Shown here in pieces: positions 12,665 to 24,201 of a DNA stretch of 64,000 bases (positions are counted from its first letter, which is position 1; every line of letters starts with the position of its first letter). This DNA is from Callorhinus ursinus. Taxonomy: Eukaryota; Chordata; Mammalia; Carnivora; Otariidae. Both the position numbers and the translations under genes were made by a program. Location: positions 21,085,270-21,149,269 of the forward strand of contig NW_020312827.1 in NCBI RefSeq assembly GCF_003265705.1, given 5' to 3'. The notes under the pieces are model-generated. The model did no database searches. It worked only from the letters and a program-made list of their open reading frames with translations, and was not told the DNA's origin.

Positions 12665-12905
12665 ATAAACCTTTGCGATTGTTGAGTTCCTAAAATGTGC
12701 CAGTCAGTCTTCCAGATGTTTATCTAATTGATTTTGTGTAGGTCATCATTCTTCTGATATGGAGATGTTATTGAGTCCTCTTTATAAATTTAGTTACCTT
12801 GGCTCACAGATGGTAAGCACTTCTCCTAAGGTCATAGAGTGACAGAGCTGGGATTTGATCTCAAGTCTGTGACTCATGTTCTTTCCATGATACGCTACTG
12901 TTTCC
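12665..12905 (-). mobile_element. MIR fossil, antisense
   Basis: The antisense MIR pattern is visible: TGTGCCAGTCAGTCTTCCAG, then GGTCATAGAGTGACAGAGCT, then TGGGATTTGATCTCAAGTCT. It is heavily diverged, as expected for this ancient family. Confidence 0.7.
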
Positions 12906-13020
12906 CTGGGATGTTGTTTTTGAATCATTAAAGTGTAGCTGTTTTCTCATTACCCTTACAAGTCTCACACCAAGTACATAATACTGTAGAAGAAAAATGT
13001 TTATTTAAAATAAAGAAAAC

Positions 13021-13096
13021 AATCGTGGATCACTACATCAAAAATTAATGATGTATGGTGACTAACGTAACATAATAAAATAAAATTTAAAAAAAT
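13021..13096 (+). mobile_element. L1 3'-terminal fragment, first of a tandem pair
   Basis: Only the last about 75 bases of the carnivore L1 3' UTR are present, from GTGGATCACTACATCAAAAA through the tail AACATAATAAAATAAAATTT. A second, longer L1 3' end follows directly. No clear target-site duplication could be assigned. Confidence 0.8.
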
Positions 13097-13300
13097 CCAC
13101 ATGAGAGACTATGGACTCTGAGAAACAAACTGAGGGTTTTAGGGGGGGGGCTGGGGGGATGGGTTAGCCTGGTGATGGGTATTAAAGAGGGCACGTACTG
13201 CATGGAGCACTGGGTGTTATACGCAAACAATGAATCATGGAACACTACATCAAAAACTAATGATGTAATGTATGGTGATTAGCATAACATAATAAAAAAA
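13097..13300 (+). mobile_element. L1 3' UTR fragment, second of a tandem pair
   Basis: It starts at ACATGAGAGACTATGGACTC, includes the G-rich purine tract (about 13140-13161) and ends in AACATAATAAAAAAAACATG. The sequence is the same 3' UTR as at 1.1 and 23.4 kb. Its start abuts the A-rich tail of the preceding fragment. Confidence 0.85.
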
Positions 13301-13835
13301 ACATGGGAAAATTTTAAAAAACACAAAAAAATAATAAAAATATTATTCCGAGTACCCTGGCTTATTTGGGTTGTTTTCATTTTTAAATATTCGCTAAAGT
13401 GCCCAATCCTTTGTATGCACTGACTATCAAATAAGAGTAGAGAAATTGTGTTATATTTTAGTGATATCAGTGAACAAATAATCATTGTTGTCACCTACAT
13501 AGTAGTCTACTTTTTGTCCTTTAATGGAAACTGTTTCAGTGTAGGCTTAGTAATTCTTCATGAATATGAGAAATAGCAAGAAGGCAGGTAGGAAGATTCT
13601 CATATACTAGACGGAACTGGTTTCTTTATTCTGTAAATTTACTCCATTATTATGCCTAGTCCAATTTTTCCACTTTTATAATTTCAAGTTGGTCAATATT
13701 TTTTTTTTGTAATCCACATATGTGAAATTATGATCTTAGATATGTGAACAGTTAAAGCTAGAATTTATGTTGGATCCTATCCATACTACTTTTTTAAAAT
13801 AGAATATCTCTTTTTAATTTTCTATTTTCATTTTA

Positions 13836-13861
13836 ATGCCTTATTCATATGCCTTATTCAT
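13836..13861. repeat. 13-base tandem duplication
   Basis: The unit ATGCCTTATTCAT occurs twice in direct succession, at 13836-13848 and 13849-13861. Confidence 0.9.
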
Positions 13862-16800
13862 ATGAGTAGGCTGTCTGTAGTTATAATTTGAATGCAACCA
13901 CTGCAGTAATTAAAAAGGGAGCTATTGTAGCCAAAGCCAATCAATCTTAAAGGAAGAGAGTTCTTTTCTACCATCTTCTAAATGCATTGTTACAGTGCAT
14001 TCTTTAATCCATTCTTTTCCTTTCTGTCTATTCTTTGGCCATTTTACTACTGGGAAGAAAGGAGTTAACATAGTAGACCAGAGACCATTTCCTTAGGTCT
14101 GCTTCCAAAATAGGCCTTGTTGGCATCTGGGAACTTTAATGATAATCAAGTAAGAAACTTTCTTTAAATGATAAGATGTAGCTCACGGTACCTAGACCTT
14201 TTGTACAAAGAATGTGATTTATGCTGAACACCTGCTTTCTTTCTGGGAGTCTGGATTTTGGCACATACTAGGCAGACAGTAGCTAAGTGACTGACTTCTA
14301 ATTAAAACTTTGGGCACTGAGTCTCTAATGAGTTTCCCTGGTAGACAGTACCTCACACATGTCAGAATTCAGTGCTGGAAGGATTGAGCACATCCTGTGT
14401 CACTACAGGGAGAGGATTCTTGGAAGCTTGTGCCCAGGTTCCATGGGACTGCACCCTATGTTCTCTCCCCTTTGCTGATTTTTCCTTGTATCTTTTCAGT
14501 CTAATAAATATTAGCGTGAGTATGGCTATATGCTGAATCCAGTGAATCCTTCTAGTTACCAGCAAACCAGAGACCCTCAACACAACTACTCATTAACATT
14601 TTTTTCCCACCTGAAGAACGAGAAAGAGATAAAAGAGAAATGTGTAAAGTTTTAGATTGAGTTGGAGTTTTTATAAACCTTTGGTAAGGTGCTGTGAAAG
14701 GGATCAGAACATACCACCCCAAAATGTGCCACTTTGGCATATTGATTATTGTGAGCTGAAGGCACTTGAGAAACAGTAGATGCAGGAAGGGTACTCTGAC
14801 CTCTTTTTCTACCTAAAGGAGGTCATATTATTTCCCATGAGGAAAAGAGCATTTTTTTATCATTGGAGATTGGGAACATTTGGGTTCTACCAGGAAGAGA
14901 ACATTTTTTTATCACTGGAGATTGGGAGTTGATTCCAAAACGGATCTGTATAAAGAAACCTAAAATAACCCTGATCTTCAGTTAGTTTTCTCCATATATT
15001 TCCTAGCCACTTTCCCACAGTTTCTTATCCCTCAAAGATTATTAGATCCCTTTTCCTTTTTCTTGTCGTTTTTCCATAAATTCTCTGTTAAAAAGGCTTA
15101 GAAGCTCTTGGTCCTAACCACTTTGTTGGGTCTTCGTTTTCCAACAAAGACTCCTATGTGTATGTAAAAATATTAAATAAAATTTGTTTGCTTTTCTCAT
15201 GTTAATCTGTCTTTCCCTTAGAAAAACCTAAAAGTTTTTTCTCCCATATAACTGGAAGGAATTCTTGGAGAAAAAAGGACATTTCTATGTTTTTGGATGG
15301 TTCCTGTCTTTGACAGCACTTATATAATGAGAAGTAAATAATAGGCTTGGTTAAATGATATGAAATTTAACTACTCTGCTCTAGTGGCTGAGGTAATTTC
15401 ACACAATTTAACTATAAAATGTTCTTTAGGATAGAAGAAGATCCAGGAATGTATGATAGTAGTAACAATTGAAAATCGTTCTAATGGAGTAAATAAGAAA
15501 ATTGCTTTTCATTTAGCATTTCATGTAGAACATAGGAAGATACTAATATTTAGTATATGTGCCTACCCTAAAAGTATTTATCCATGGATTAATGATGTGT
15601 TTGTTTAGTTGTGTGCTCTCTATAGATGTGTGCATATGTGTGAAGGATTGTTATGAGGGTTCTGTAATATAATTGATTGATGGCGAAATGTTTATTACAA
15701 TTAGGTTATTCTGATTGGTTATTTGAGGAAGATGGATTAAAGACAATGTCAAAACAGTGGCCGAATAGGACCTGCCAAGGAATGAATATAGGAAGGAGTT
15801 CTATGACAGGTTTTACCTAAAGCATAATAAAGACAGACTGATGGGTGCAAATCAGTAGCAACAGTTTCCAGACTCAGGGCAGTTAGAGGCAGTGTTCATC
15901 CAGTTCAAATTCAAACCTACTTTTCCATCAGTAGTAAGAACCACAATTATTTACAATTAGAACTGCATCCTTTTCTATTCATTTATTCATATATACCCAA
16001 TTAATGCCGTGATGTTTTCAAATATTCTTCTAAGTGAGTTATTGTATGTAATATGTTAATATGAAAAGCCTGTAATTTTTAAAATGTGAGAATAATGATA
16101 TTTATGTGCTTAAGCTCTGGCTTACATATATTAATTATGTGCCTCTATTCTTGTTGTTCTGTAATTACAGAAGAATAAATAGTGCTGAACTTATTTTCCT
16201 CCTGGGTTCAAAAGCTTGCTGGGAATATTTGAAGAATTTTGCATATTTGAGTCTATTATAAATTTGAGACTATCTAACTGTGACCTTATTTCTCTATGTT
16301 AGCTTTTAAACATTTATCTCTTTTTCATTGTCTCTTTTCCTATAGCAGTTATTTCAGACTTTCTCACTATTTAAATATACGATTCCACTCCCATTTCTGT
16401 AGTTTCTCAGCAGAGAGAGCCTTTACCACCATTTTATTAGTAGGACTATCTTAATTGTTAGGAGTTGGGCATCAGATAAATTCAGTTTTTTGACATGCTA
16501 AAGTTAAGATGCCTATGGGATTCCCAAATATAGGACATCATTATATAATTTGATATTTAAAGGTCTGGAGTTCAGAAAATCAGTTTGGCTTCTGAATTAG
16601 AAATCACTTATATCTTTATCTACCTGCATGCTTACTTACTGAAGATATTTTATAGATAGAATGGTGCTTAATACTAGAACCTTATACTATTATCTGTATT
16701 CAAAAGGTAAATGGTGGAAGAAACCCAGGAAAGGAGATTATTAAAGAACAGGAAGAAAAAAGAGAACTAGTGAAGAGAGAGGTATTATGAAAGTCAGGGA

Positions 16801-17090
16801 AGAAGAGAGACTTAAAAATCAGAAGCGGCCATTGACAGTGTCACCTGCTACAAGGAAACTCGGGTAGATTTTTAAAGAGTCCATTGTATTTGGCTGTAGG
16901 TGATCTTTGAGTATCTTGATGAGAGCTATTTTAATTGTATGATGGGGTGGAAACCAAATCCAATGAATGGGGAAATGAATTAGGAATAAAATTGTGGGGT
17001 ACCAGGTGTAGACTGCTCTTTCCAGGCATTTGGCTTAATAAGAAAAAGAGTATAGGTTGCTGGTTAGATCATGTTGGATTGATAAAGGTT
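13862..17090. other. Intron, no gene; one local duplication
   Basis: About 3.2 kb of unique AT-rich DNA. The frames at 14362-14740 on the minus strand and 16935-17294 on the plus strand look like chance. A local imperfect duplication at 14841-14931 is listed separately. Confidence 0.5.
14841..14931. repeat. Imperfect local duplication, 52-base period
   Basis: A block containing CATTTTTTTATCATTGGAGA (from about 14850) recurs 52 bases later as CATTTTTTTATCACTGGAGA. The two copies begin at 14841 and 14893 and are similar over about 38 bases with a few substitutions. Confidence 0.85.
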
Positions 17091-17130
17091 TTTGTTTGTT
17101 TCATTAAAAAAAATTATTTCTGTGATTTTT

Positions 17131-18820
17131 CAGGTATAATTAACACACTGTGCTACAGTAGTTTCAGGTGTAGAACACAACGACTCAACAATTTCACACA
17201 TTTATCAGTGCTCATCAAGATAAATGTACTATTAATCCCCTTTATCTTTTTCCCTCCTCATCCCTCTACCCCCTTCTTCTCTGACAACAGCTAGTTCATT
17301 CTGTGTTTAAGAGTCTGTTTTTTTTTTTTTGGTCTCTTTTTTTCTTTGTTTGTTCATTTGTTCTGTTTCTTAAATTCCACATATGAGTGAAATCATATAG
17401 CATTTGTGTTTCTATGACTGACTTATTTCACTTAGCATTATACCCTCTAGGTCCATACATGTTGTTGCAAATGGGAAGATTTCATTCTTTTTTATGGCTG
17501 AGTAATATTTCATTGCATGTACGTGTGTATGTGTGTGTGTGTATCACATCTTTATTAATCTATGAATGGACATTTGGGTTACTTCTGTATCTTGGCTATT
17601 GTAAATAATGCTGCAGTAAACATAGAGTTGCATGTATCCCTTTGAATTAGTGTTTTCATTTTCTTTGGGTAAATGCCCAGTCGTGGAATTACTGGATCAT
17701 ATGATAATTCTAGTGGTAATTTTTTGAGGGACCTCCATACTGTTTCCCACGGTGGCTGCCCCAGTTTGCATTCCCTCCAACAGTGCACGAAGTTTCCTTT
17801 TTTCCCACATCCTCACCAATACCTTGTAATTTCTTGTGTTTTGTATTTTAGCCATTCTGACAGTATAAAGTGATATCTCATTGTGGTTTTAATTTGCATT
17901 TCCCTGCTGATAATGATGTTGAGCATTTTTTTCATGTGTCTGTTGGCCATCTGTATGTCTTCTTTGGAAAAAGGTCTGTTCAGGTTTTCTGTCCATTTTT
18001 TAATTGGATTATTGTTTTTTGGTGTTGTGTAAGCTCTTCATATATTTTTCATATTAACTCCTTTTTGGATATTTCATTTGCAAATACATTCTACCACTCG
18101 GTAGGTTGCCTTTTTGTTTTGTTGATGGTTTCCTTCAGTGTACAAAAGCTTTTTATTTTGGTGTAGGTCCAATAGTTTAATTTTGCTTTTTGTTTTCCTT
18201 GCCAAAGGAGACGTATTTGGAAAAATTGTTTCTATGATCGATGTCAAAGAAATTACTGCCTATATTTTCTTTTAGGAATTTTATGGTTTCAGATTTCATA
18301 CCTAGGTCTTTAAGCCATTTTGAGTTTATTTTTGCCTATGGTGTAAAAAAGTGGTCCAGTTTCATTCTTTTGCATGTAGCTGTGCTGTTTTTCCAACATC
18401 ATTAAAGAGACTCTTTTCCCGTTGTGTATTCCTGCTTCCTTTTTCATTGATTAATTGACCATAAAAGCGTGGGCTTATTGTTGGACTCTCTATTCTGTTC
18501 TGTTGGTCTTTGTGCCTATTTCTGTGCCAGTGTCATACTGTTATGATTACTAAGCTTTGTAGTGTATTTTGAAATCTGGGATTATGATACCTCTAGCTTT
18601 GTTCTTCTTTTTCAGATTGCTTTGACTATTTGGGATCTTTTGTGGTTCCATACAAATTTTAGGATTATTTGTTCTAGTTCTGTGAAAAATGCTCTTGGTA
18701 TTTCAATAGGGATTGCATGAAAACTGTAGATTGCTTTGGGTAATATGAACATTTTAACAATATTGATTCCTCCAATTCATGAACATGGAATATCTTTCTG
18801 TTTGTTTGTATCCTCTCCAA
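17131..18820 (-). mobile_element. Old 5'-truncated L1, antisense
   Basis: On the minus strand, from right to left, it carries the C-terminal third of ORF2 and then an old-type 3' UTR rich in A and C. Peptides typical of the L1 ORF2 end, such as LPLELSYDPVIPRLGIYPKK, are readable near 17660-17720, but the frame is broken repeatedly. A similar sequence of about 35 bases (TTTGTTTCATTAA... GTGATTTTT) occurs immediately before and after it, at 17097-17130 and 18821-18858, so the flanks appear duplicated. Confidence 0.88.
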
Positions 18821-18860
18821 TTTGTTTCATTAAGAAAAAATTATTACCGTGATATTTTTT

Positions 18861-19790
18861 TAAAGATGGGAATAGTAGAGAAGAATGATCCAGTTGGAAA
18901 AGAGAGGTTCAGTACAAGGAAGAGAGTACATAACTGGTGTAGTGAAGCCCTTGATGGATGTGGAGGGAAATTACAAAGATAGGCTAATTTGTCTAAGAAG
19001 GATCGATTCCTTTTCCTCAAAGGCTAGAGAGGAGGATAGACGAGCCATTGGTAAGTTTCAGAATGGTACATTAAGGAAATTTTGGGGATGTCCTGCGTGA
19101 TGGCTATTATAAATATAAATAAATAAATAAATAAATAAAATAGCTATTTTATTTCTTAAGAAGGAGCTATGTTACATACTAGAAGTGAGTGAAAAGATGG
19201 TGAGTCTGAGACAGGACGTTTTGGAAGGGCCACTGTGTGGACTGGGAAGAGGCATGCAGTAGAATTTCCGGGTCCCGAGGGGTTGCCTCTCCATGTGCCA
19301 TCACATCAACTGATACTCCTGTGTGGTTTTCCTTAGAGGACTCAGTAACCTGATACAGGAAAAAGGAAATTTGTTAATTCCCTCAGAGCTGGTGGTTTTG
19401 CCATTTAAGTTCAGCTTTAAAAAGGAGTTTGAAATGTGAACAAGAGAATGGTTAAAGTGAAAATTAAGGATGTTAGGTCAAAGAACTTGGATTTAAAGCC
19501 AGCAAAAGAAATGTCAAGGCGTGGTCATCTTCCTGACAATGAAGAGCAGATGTATCAGAAGAAAAAGAGTGAGGAAACTGGGCAGATGGGTAGATAAAGC
19601 CAAAGGCTTGAGGAGTGGGGAGGAGTGGGAGGAGGGCTTAGTGGGGAGAAGGGAGTACTGGGACATACCTCTTGCTTGGTGGCAGTTCTGGAAAAGAAAA
19701 AACCCACTAAGATAGGACTGTGGGAGTAGGTGACAGAGAGGCATGGAGTTAGGGTCATCTGAGAATCTGGCCGCTTAGCAAAGAGTTGAA
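18861..19790. other. Intron, no gene
   Basis: Purine-rich unique sequence apart from an AAAT microsatellite at 19111-19140. The overlapping plus- and minus-strand frames at 19514-19758 follow from the purine bias and carry no recognisable domain. Confidence 0.5.
19111..19140. repeat. (AAAT)n microsatellite
   Basis: About seven AAAT units follow each other, the first slightly irregular. Confidence 0.9.
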
Positions 19791-19794
19791 AACA

Positions 19795-20000
19795 TGGGCT
19801 CTGGAGCCAGACAATCTGGGTCTCAGTTCCGTTCCCTCACATATTAGGTATGTGATCTTGGGCAAGTTCCAAGAGTTGGTTACACATCACTAAAATTAAG
19901 ATAGTAATAGTGGGACTGAGTGAGGTCATTCTTATAAAGCATTTGCTCAATCCTTTGTACAACTCAAGTGCTCAGTAAACTTCAGTAGTAATAATAATTA
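19795..20000 (+). mobile_element. MIR fossil
   Basis: It matches the sense MIR order: GGGCTCTGGAGCCAGACAAT, then TGTGATCTTGGGCAAGTTCC, then CTCAAGTGCTCAGTAAAC. It is diverged, but the order and spacing are right. Confidence 0.8.
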
Positions 20001-20004
20001 TTAT

Positions 20005-20275
20005 TGCTAGCTCCCTCTCATTTAGATCTCAGCTCATATGTCATCTCCCAAGAGAGACCCTCCCCAGCCACACTATAGAATACAGGCCCCTTCAGGTAAA
20101 CTGTCCATCATTTTAGCATCTAGCATTATCTGCTGTTGTAATCTAGCTGGTAGTATATCTCCCCAATTTATATTATTTATTTTTTTTTGGTATCAAAGCC
20201 AGGTCTTAGTAACCATTTTTTAAGCTACGTGCTTAACACGTAGGAAGAGTACCCACTCTCTGAAATGTTTGTTGG
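20005..20275 (+). mobile_element. L2 LINE relic
   Basis: It resembles the L2 3' end: AGCTCATATGTCATCTCCCA, CCCTCCCCAGCCACACTATA, and a terminal AAATGTTTGTTGG. It lies directly after the MIR. Borders are approximate. Confidence 0.6.
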
Positions 20276-21049
20276 AAAAAAAAAAAAATACTGGTACATC
20301 TCTGCTGATGGAGAAATCACGTGAATACTGCTGGTTAGTGAAGTTGATTTCTAGCTGCATGGTAAAACTTTTAGATAAAGGCAGAAGGGTAAACCACTAC
20401 CACTATAGTTGATTTCATTTTAGAATTTTCCACACAAACAAGTGCACAGTTCTCAATTTACTATTTTGTTTGGGTAGATAAAGGAGTGACTCATCTCTTC
20501 CAGGCTGCATTGAATTTAGCAAACTGAGCAAATGCAAAACTGTTGCTCTGAAAATGAAACTTGTTTTCAAGGCATTATTTTTATTTTTTTGCCGTAATGT
20601 CAAACCATGACTCTAACCATGAAAAAAATTGTATTTAACTTTATTTGAGCCACAGTGCAGGGATAATGGAATCTGGAACTGAACATTCTGCTGTGAGAGT
20701 CAGAGGAAGTTGGTAAAGGTTTCCAGTCTTCATTTGTAGGAGCCTTACAACAATGTAGATGATATTTATTGTTTGTCCAGCTCTGGTATCATCTCGGTCC
20801 TCTGAACATGGCCTTTTCATGTTATCTTTGTCACCCATGTATTTGGAAAGTAAGGAGGCGCAGCTTATGGGATACATTATTTCTGAATTTGTTACTTCCT
20901 TCCAAAACTCTACAAGAGTGGCTTAATGTTAATGATTACAACATTCTTTTATTTGTATAAAATGTTATATAAAAGCAGTGTCCTCTCATTTTTGAAGTTA
21001 AAAATAGATCTTTACCAATTCTCAAATTAAAAATATGTATGAATCATGA
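20276..21049. other. Intron, nothing recognised
   Basis: It starts with a poly-A run (20276-20289). The remainder is unique AT-rich DNA with no supportable exon. Confidence 0.5.
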
Positions 21050-21067
21050 TGATTTAGTGCAATTTCT

Positions 21068-21263
21068 TTTTTTTTTTAGATTTTATTTATTTGAGAGAGA
21101 GAGAGAGAGAATGAGAGATAGAGAGCACGAGAGGGAAGAGGGTCAGAGGGAGAAGCAGACTCCCCACTGAGCAGGGAGCCCGATGCGGGACTCGATCCTG
21201 GGACGCCAGGATCATGACCTGAGCCGAAGGCAGTCACCTAACCAACTGAGCCACCCAGGCGCC
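21068..21263 (-). mobile_element. CanSINE (SINEC), antisense, young
   Basis: Minus-strand head AGGCGCCTGGGTGGCTCAGT lies at the right end. A (GA)n tract is the complement of the CT-rich region, and the tail is the T-run from 21068. A perfect 18-bp target-site duplication TGATTTAGTGCAATTTCT lies at 21050-21067 and 21264-21281, which indicates a recent insertion. Confidence 0.96.
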
Positions 21264-21480
21264 TGATTTAGTGCAATTTCTAAATATATTGTTGACCCAT
21301 CCTGGGAAACTAGATTTTAAGAGTTCAGATTTGCTTTTCTTAATTATTATGTATTCCAAATAAATTTAAGTTTGTTTAAAAATCTATCCTACACTGATTT
21401 CATGTAAGCTTGAGTTAATTCATCAGCTTATAACATTATATTCAGCTGGAAATAACCCATCTACACTTTACTGAGAATCT

Positions 21481-21676
21481 TTTTTTTTTTTTTTAAAGAT
21501 TTTATTTATTTATTTGACAGACAGTGAGAGAGGAAACATAAGCAGGGGGGCAGTGTGAGAGGGAGAAGCAGGTTTCCCGCTGAGCAGGGAGCCTGACGCG
21601 GGGCTCCATCTCAGGACCCTGGGATCATGACCTGAGCCAAAGGCAGATGCTTATGACTGAGCCACCCAGGTGCCCC
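21481..21676 (-). mobile_element. CanSINE (SINEC), antisense
   Basis: Minus-strand head GGGGCACCTGGGTGGCTCAG is at the right end; a T-run of about 16 and the TTTATTTATTTATTTG-type tail are at the left. GAGAATCTTTT and GAGTCTTTTAA on the flanks may be an imperfect duplication. It is the second antisense SINE within 420 bases. Confidence 0.93.
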
Positions 21677-21940
21677 TCCCCCGCCCCCGAGTCTTTTAAG
21701 TGGACTTTCAAATATAGTATTATCTATACTGATGTTTCTGTCATCAATGTGCATTTTTATTAGGTATTTTTATTTTATTGTAACAAAATTTTATGTGCTG
21801 CCAGAAGGTGAAATATTACGTATGACTGCTGTGATAATCTGACAGTTTTTAAAACACTGACTTTTTTTTCAGTTGGACAAAGACTAGATTCTTACTAAAG
21901 TAACTCACATTGTTTTTCTCATCAAAAACCTTCTATTTTG

Positions 21941-23053
21941 AAGTCCGGAATTGTGATGCCACCAGCTTTGCTTTTCTTTTTCAACATTCCTCTGGCTATT
22001 CGGGGTCTTTTCTGGTTCCAGACAAATTTTAGGATTCTTTGTTCCATTTCTTTGAAAAAAGTGGATGGTATTTTGATAGGGATTGCATTAAATGTGTAGA
22101 TTGCTCTAGGTAGCATTGACATCTTCACAATATTTGTTCTTCCAATCCATGAGCATGGAATGTTTTTCCATTTTTTTTGTGTCTTCCTCAGTTTCTTTCA
22201 TGAGTCTTTTATAGTTTTCTGAGTACAGATTCTTTGCCTCTTTGGTTAGATTTATTCTTAGGTATATTATGGTTTTGGGTGCAATTGTAAATGGGATCAA
22301 CTCGTTAATTTCTCTTTCTTCTGTCTTGTTCGTGGTGTATAGAAATGCCACTGATTTCTGTGCATTGATTTTATATCCTGCTACTTTACTGAATTCCTGT
22401 ATGAGTTCTAGCAGTTTTGGGGTGGAGTCTTTTGGGTTTTCCACATAAAATATCATATCATCTGCAAACAGTGAAAGTTTGACTACTTCTTTGCCAATTT
22501 GAATGCCTTTGATTTCTTTTTGTTGTCTGATTGCTGTGGCTAGGACTTCTAGTACTATGTTGAATAGCAGTGGTGTTAGTGGACATCCCTGCCGTGTTCT
22601 TGACCTTAGGGGGAAAGCTCTCAGTTTTTCCCCATTGAGAATGATATTCGCTGTGGGATTTTCATAGATGGCTTTTATGGTATTGAGGTATGTACCCTCT
22701 ATCCCTACACTCTGTAGAGTTTTGATCAAGAAAGCATGCTGTACTTTGTCAATTGCTTTATCTGCATTATTGAGAGGATCATATGGTTCTTTTTCTTTCT
22801 TTTATTAATGTATTGTATCACATTGATTGATTTGCGGTTGTTGAACCAACCTTACAGCCCAGGAATAAGTCCCACTTGGTCATGGTGAATAATCCTTTTA
22901 ATGTACTGTTGGATCCTATTGGCTAGTATTTTGGTGAGAATTTTTGCGTCCATGTTCATCAAGGATATTGGTCTGTAATTCTCCTTTTTGATGGGGTCTT
23001 TGTCTGGTTTTGGGATCAAGGTAATGGTGGCCTCATAAAATGAGTTTGGAAGT
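21941..23053 (-). mobile_element. Inverted 5' segment of a twin-primed L1 (ORF2 RT region)
   Basis: On the minus strand this is L1 ORF2 reverse-transcriptase sequence. An open stretch at 22729-22106 includes [12 protein letters not shown] and the catalytic SLFADD motif (about 22457-22475). A stop codon lies upstream after an IPGL-like stretch near 22850, and the N-terminal part is missing, so it is not functional. It is joined head-on at about 23053 to the 3' end of an L1 on the other strand. The pair as a whole is bounded by one duplication, so it is a single insertion with an inverted 5' part. Confidence 0.9.
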
Positions 23054-23577
23054 ACGGATGGAACTGGAGGGTATTATGCTGAGTGAAATAAGTCAATCAG
23101 AGAAAGACACGTATCATATGACCTCACTGATATGAGGAATTTTTCATCTCAGGAGACAAACTGAGGGTTGCTGGAGTGGTGGGGGGTGGGAGGGATGGGG
23201 TGGCTGGGTGATAGACATTGGGCAGGGTATGTGCTATGGTGAGCGCTGTGAATTGTGTAAGACTGATGAATCACAGACCTGTACCTCTGAAACAAATAAC
23301 ACATTATATATTTAAAAAAAAAAAAAAGATAGGAAGGGAAAAATGAAGGGGGGAAATCAGCGGGGGGAGACGAACCATGAGAGACTATGGACTCTGAGAA
23401 ACAAACTGAGGGTTCTAGAGGGGAGGGGGGTGGGGGGATGGGTTAGCCTGGTGATGGGTATTAAAGAGGGCACGTACTGAATGGAGCACTGGGTGTTATA
23501 TGCAAACAATGAATCATGGAACACTACATCAAAAACTAATGATGTGTAATGTATGTGACATAACAATAGAAAAAAAG
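23054..23577 (+). mobile_element. 3' segment of the same twin-primed L1 (ORF2 end and 3' UTR)
   Basis: It begins with the last about 25 codons of ORF2 ([20 protein letters not shown]), followed by a TGA stop and the complete carnivore L1 3' UTR with an internal A-run at about 23311-23326 and a decayed A tail. A 13-bp duplication ACCTTCTATTTTG at 21928-21940 and 23578-23590 brackets the inverted and direct parts together. The insertion ends 260 bases before a CEP128 exon. Confidence 0.92.
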
Positions 23578-23850
23578 ACCTTCTATTTTGGTGACAGTCA
23601 ATTGGAAAATATGTATTTTCCCTTTTTGGGTAATAGTCTAAAAAGAGAAAATATTTCTATAAAGAATTATTCCCAACTAATGTGCCTATAAAATACATAG
23701 AAAGGGACTCATATCTTCTAGACTGACTACTAATGAAATTTGGTACAGATGATTCCCATTTCAGTGACATTAGAGATTCTTGTTTGATGCTGTTAGACAT
23801 CCAGTTTTGACAAGAACATGTTCCTGATATTTCTTATGCTTTATTCCCAG

Positions 23851-24201
23851 AATTTAACACATCAGTTGGAGCACAAGGAAAAGGAGCAACTACAGATGTT
23901 GGATCAACTGAAGGAGATCCAGAATCACTTTGAGACTTGTGAGGCCAAACATAAGCATGCTGACCTTCAGATCTCAGAGCTGACTCGCCATGCTGAGGAA
24001 GCAACCAAGCAGGCCGAGCAGTACCTTCTCGAGTTCCAGCAGTCAGAGGCCCTGAGACAGGAGGCAGAGAAGAGGAGAGAAGAGCTGAAACTGAAAGCTC
24101 AGGAATCTGTCAGGCAGTGGAAACTTAAGCATAAGAAGTTAGAGCGAGCATTGGAGAAACAGTCTGAAACTCTTGATCAACTGACAGACAAGAATAATCA
24201 G
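23851..24201 (+). CDS. CEP128: CEP128 internal coding exon (first visible), 117 codons
   Basis: This exon encodes part of the long coiled coil of CEP128, a centrosomal protein of the mother-centriole subdistal appendages and the ciliary basal body. The acceptor is TTATTCCCAG just before 23851 and the donor is CAG|GTATAA at 24202, so the exon is 351 bases in phase 0 at both ends. The peptide starts NLTHQLEHKEKEQLQ and ends LDQLTDKNNQ. It is rich in E, K, Q and L with heptad spacing and has no membrane or enzymatic motif. The segments HADLQISELTRHAE and RQWKLKHKKLERALEKQSET agree with my memory of human CEP128. The open frame continues upstream to 23818, but those codons are intron. The donor is followed at once by a TAA, so unspliced RNA would stop there. 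Confidence 0.92.

Noticed and set aside
22242..22448. Plus-strand open frame opposite the L1 reverse-transcriptase segment
   Set aside because: It is the complement of L1 ORF2 coding sequence and has no independent signal.
1..23850. Earlier CEP128 exons
   Set aside because: I scanned for a phase-0 exon ending just before the NLTHQ start and found none with convincing splice sites; it probably lies upstream of the window, though a very short exon could be missed.
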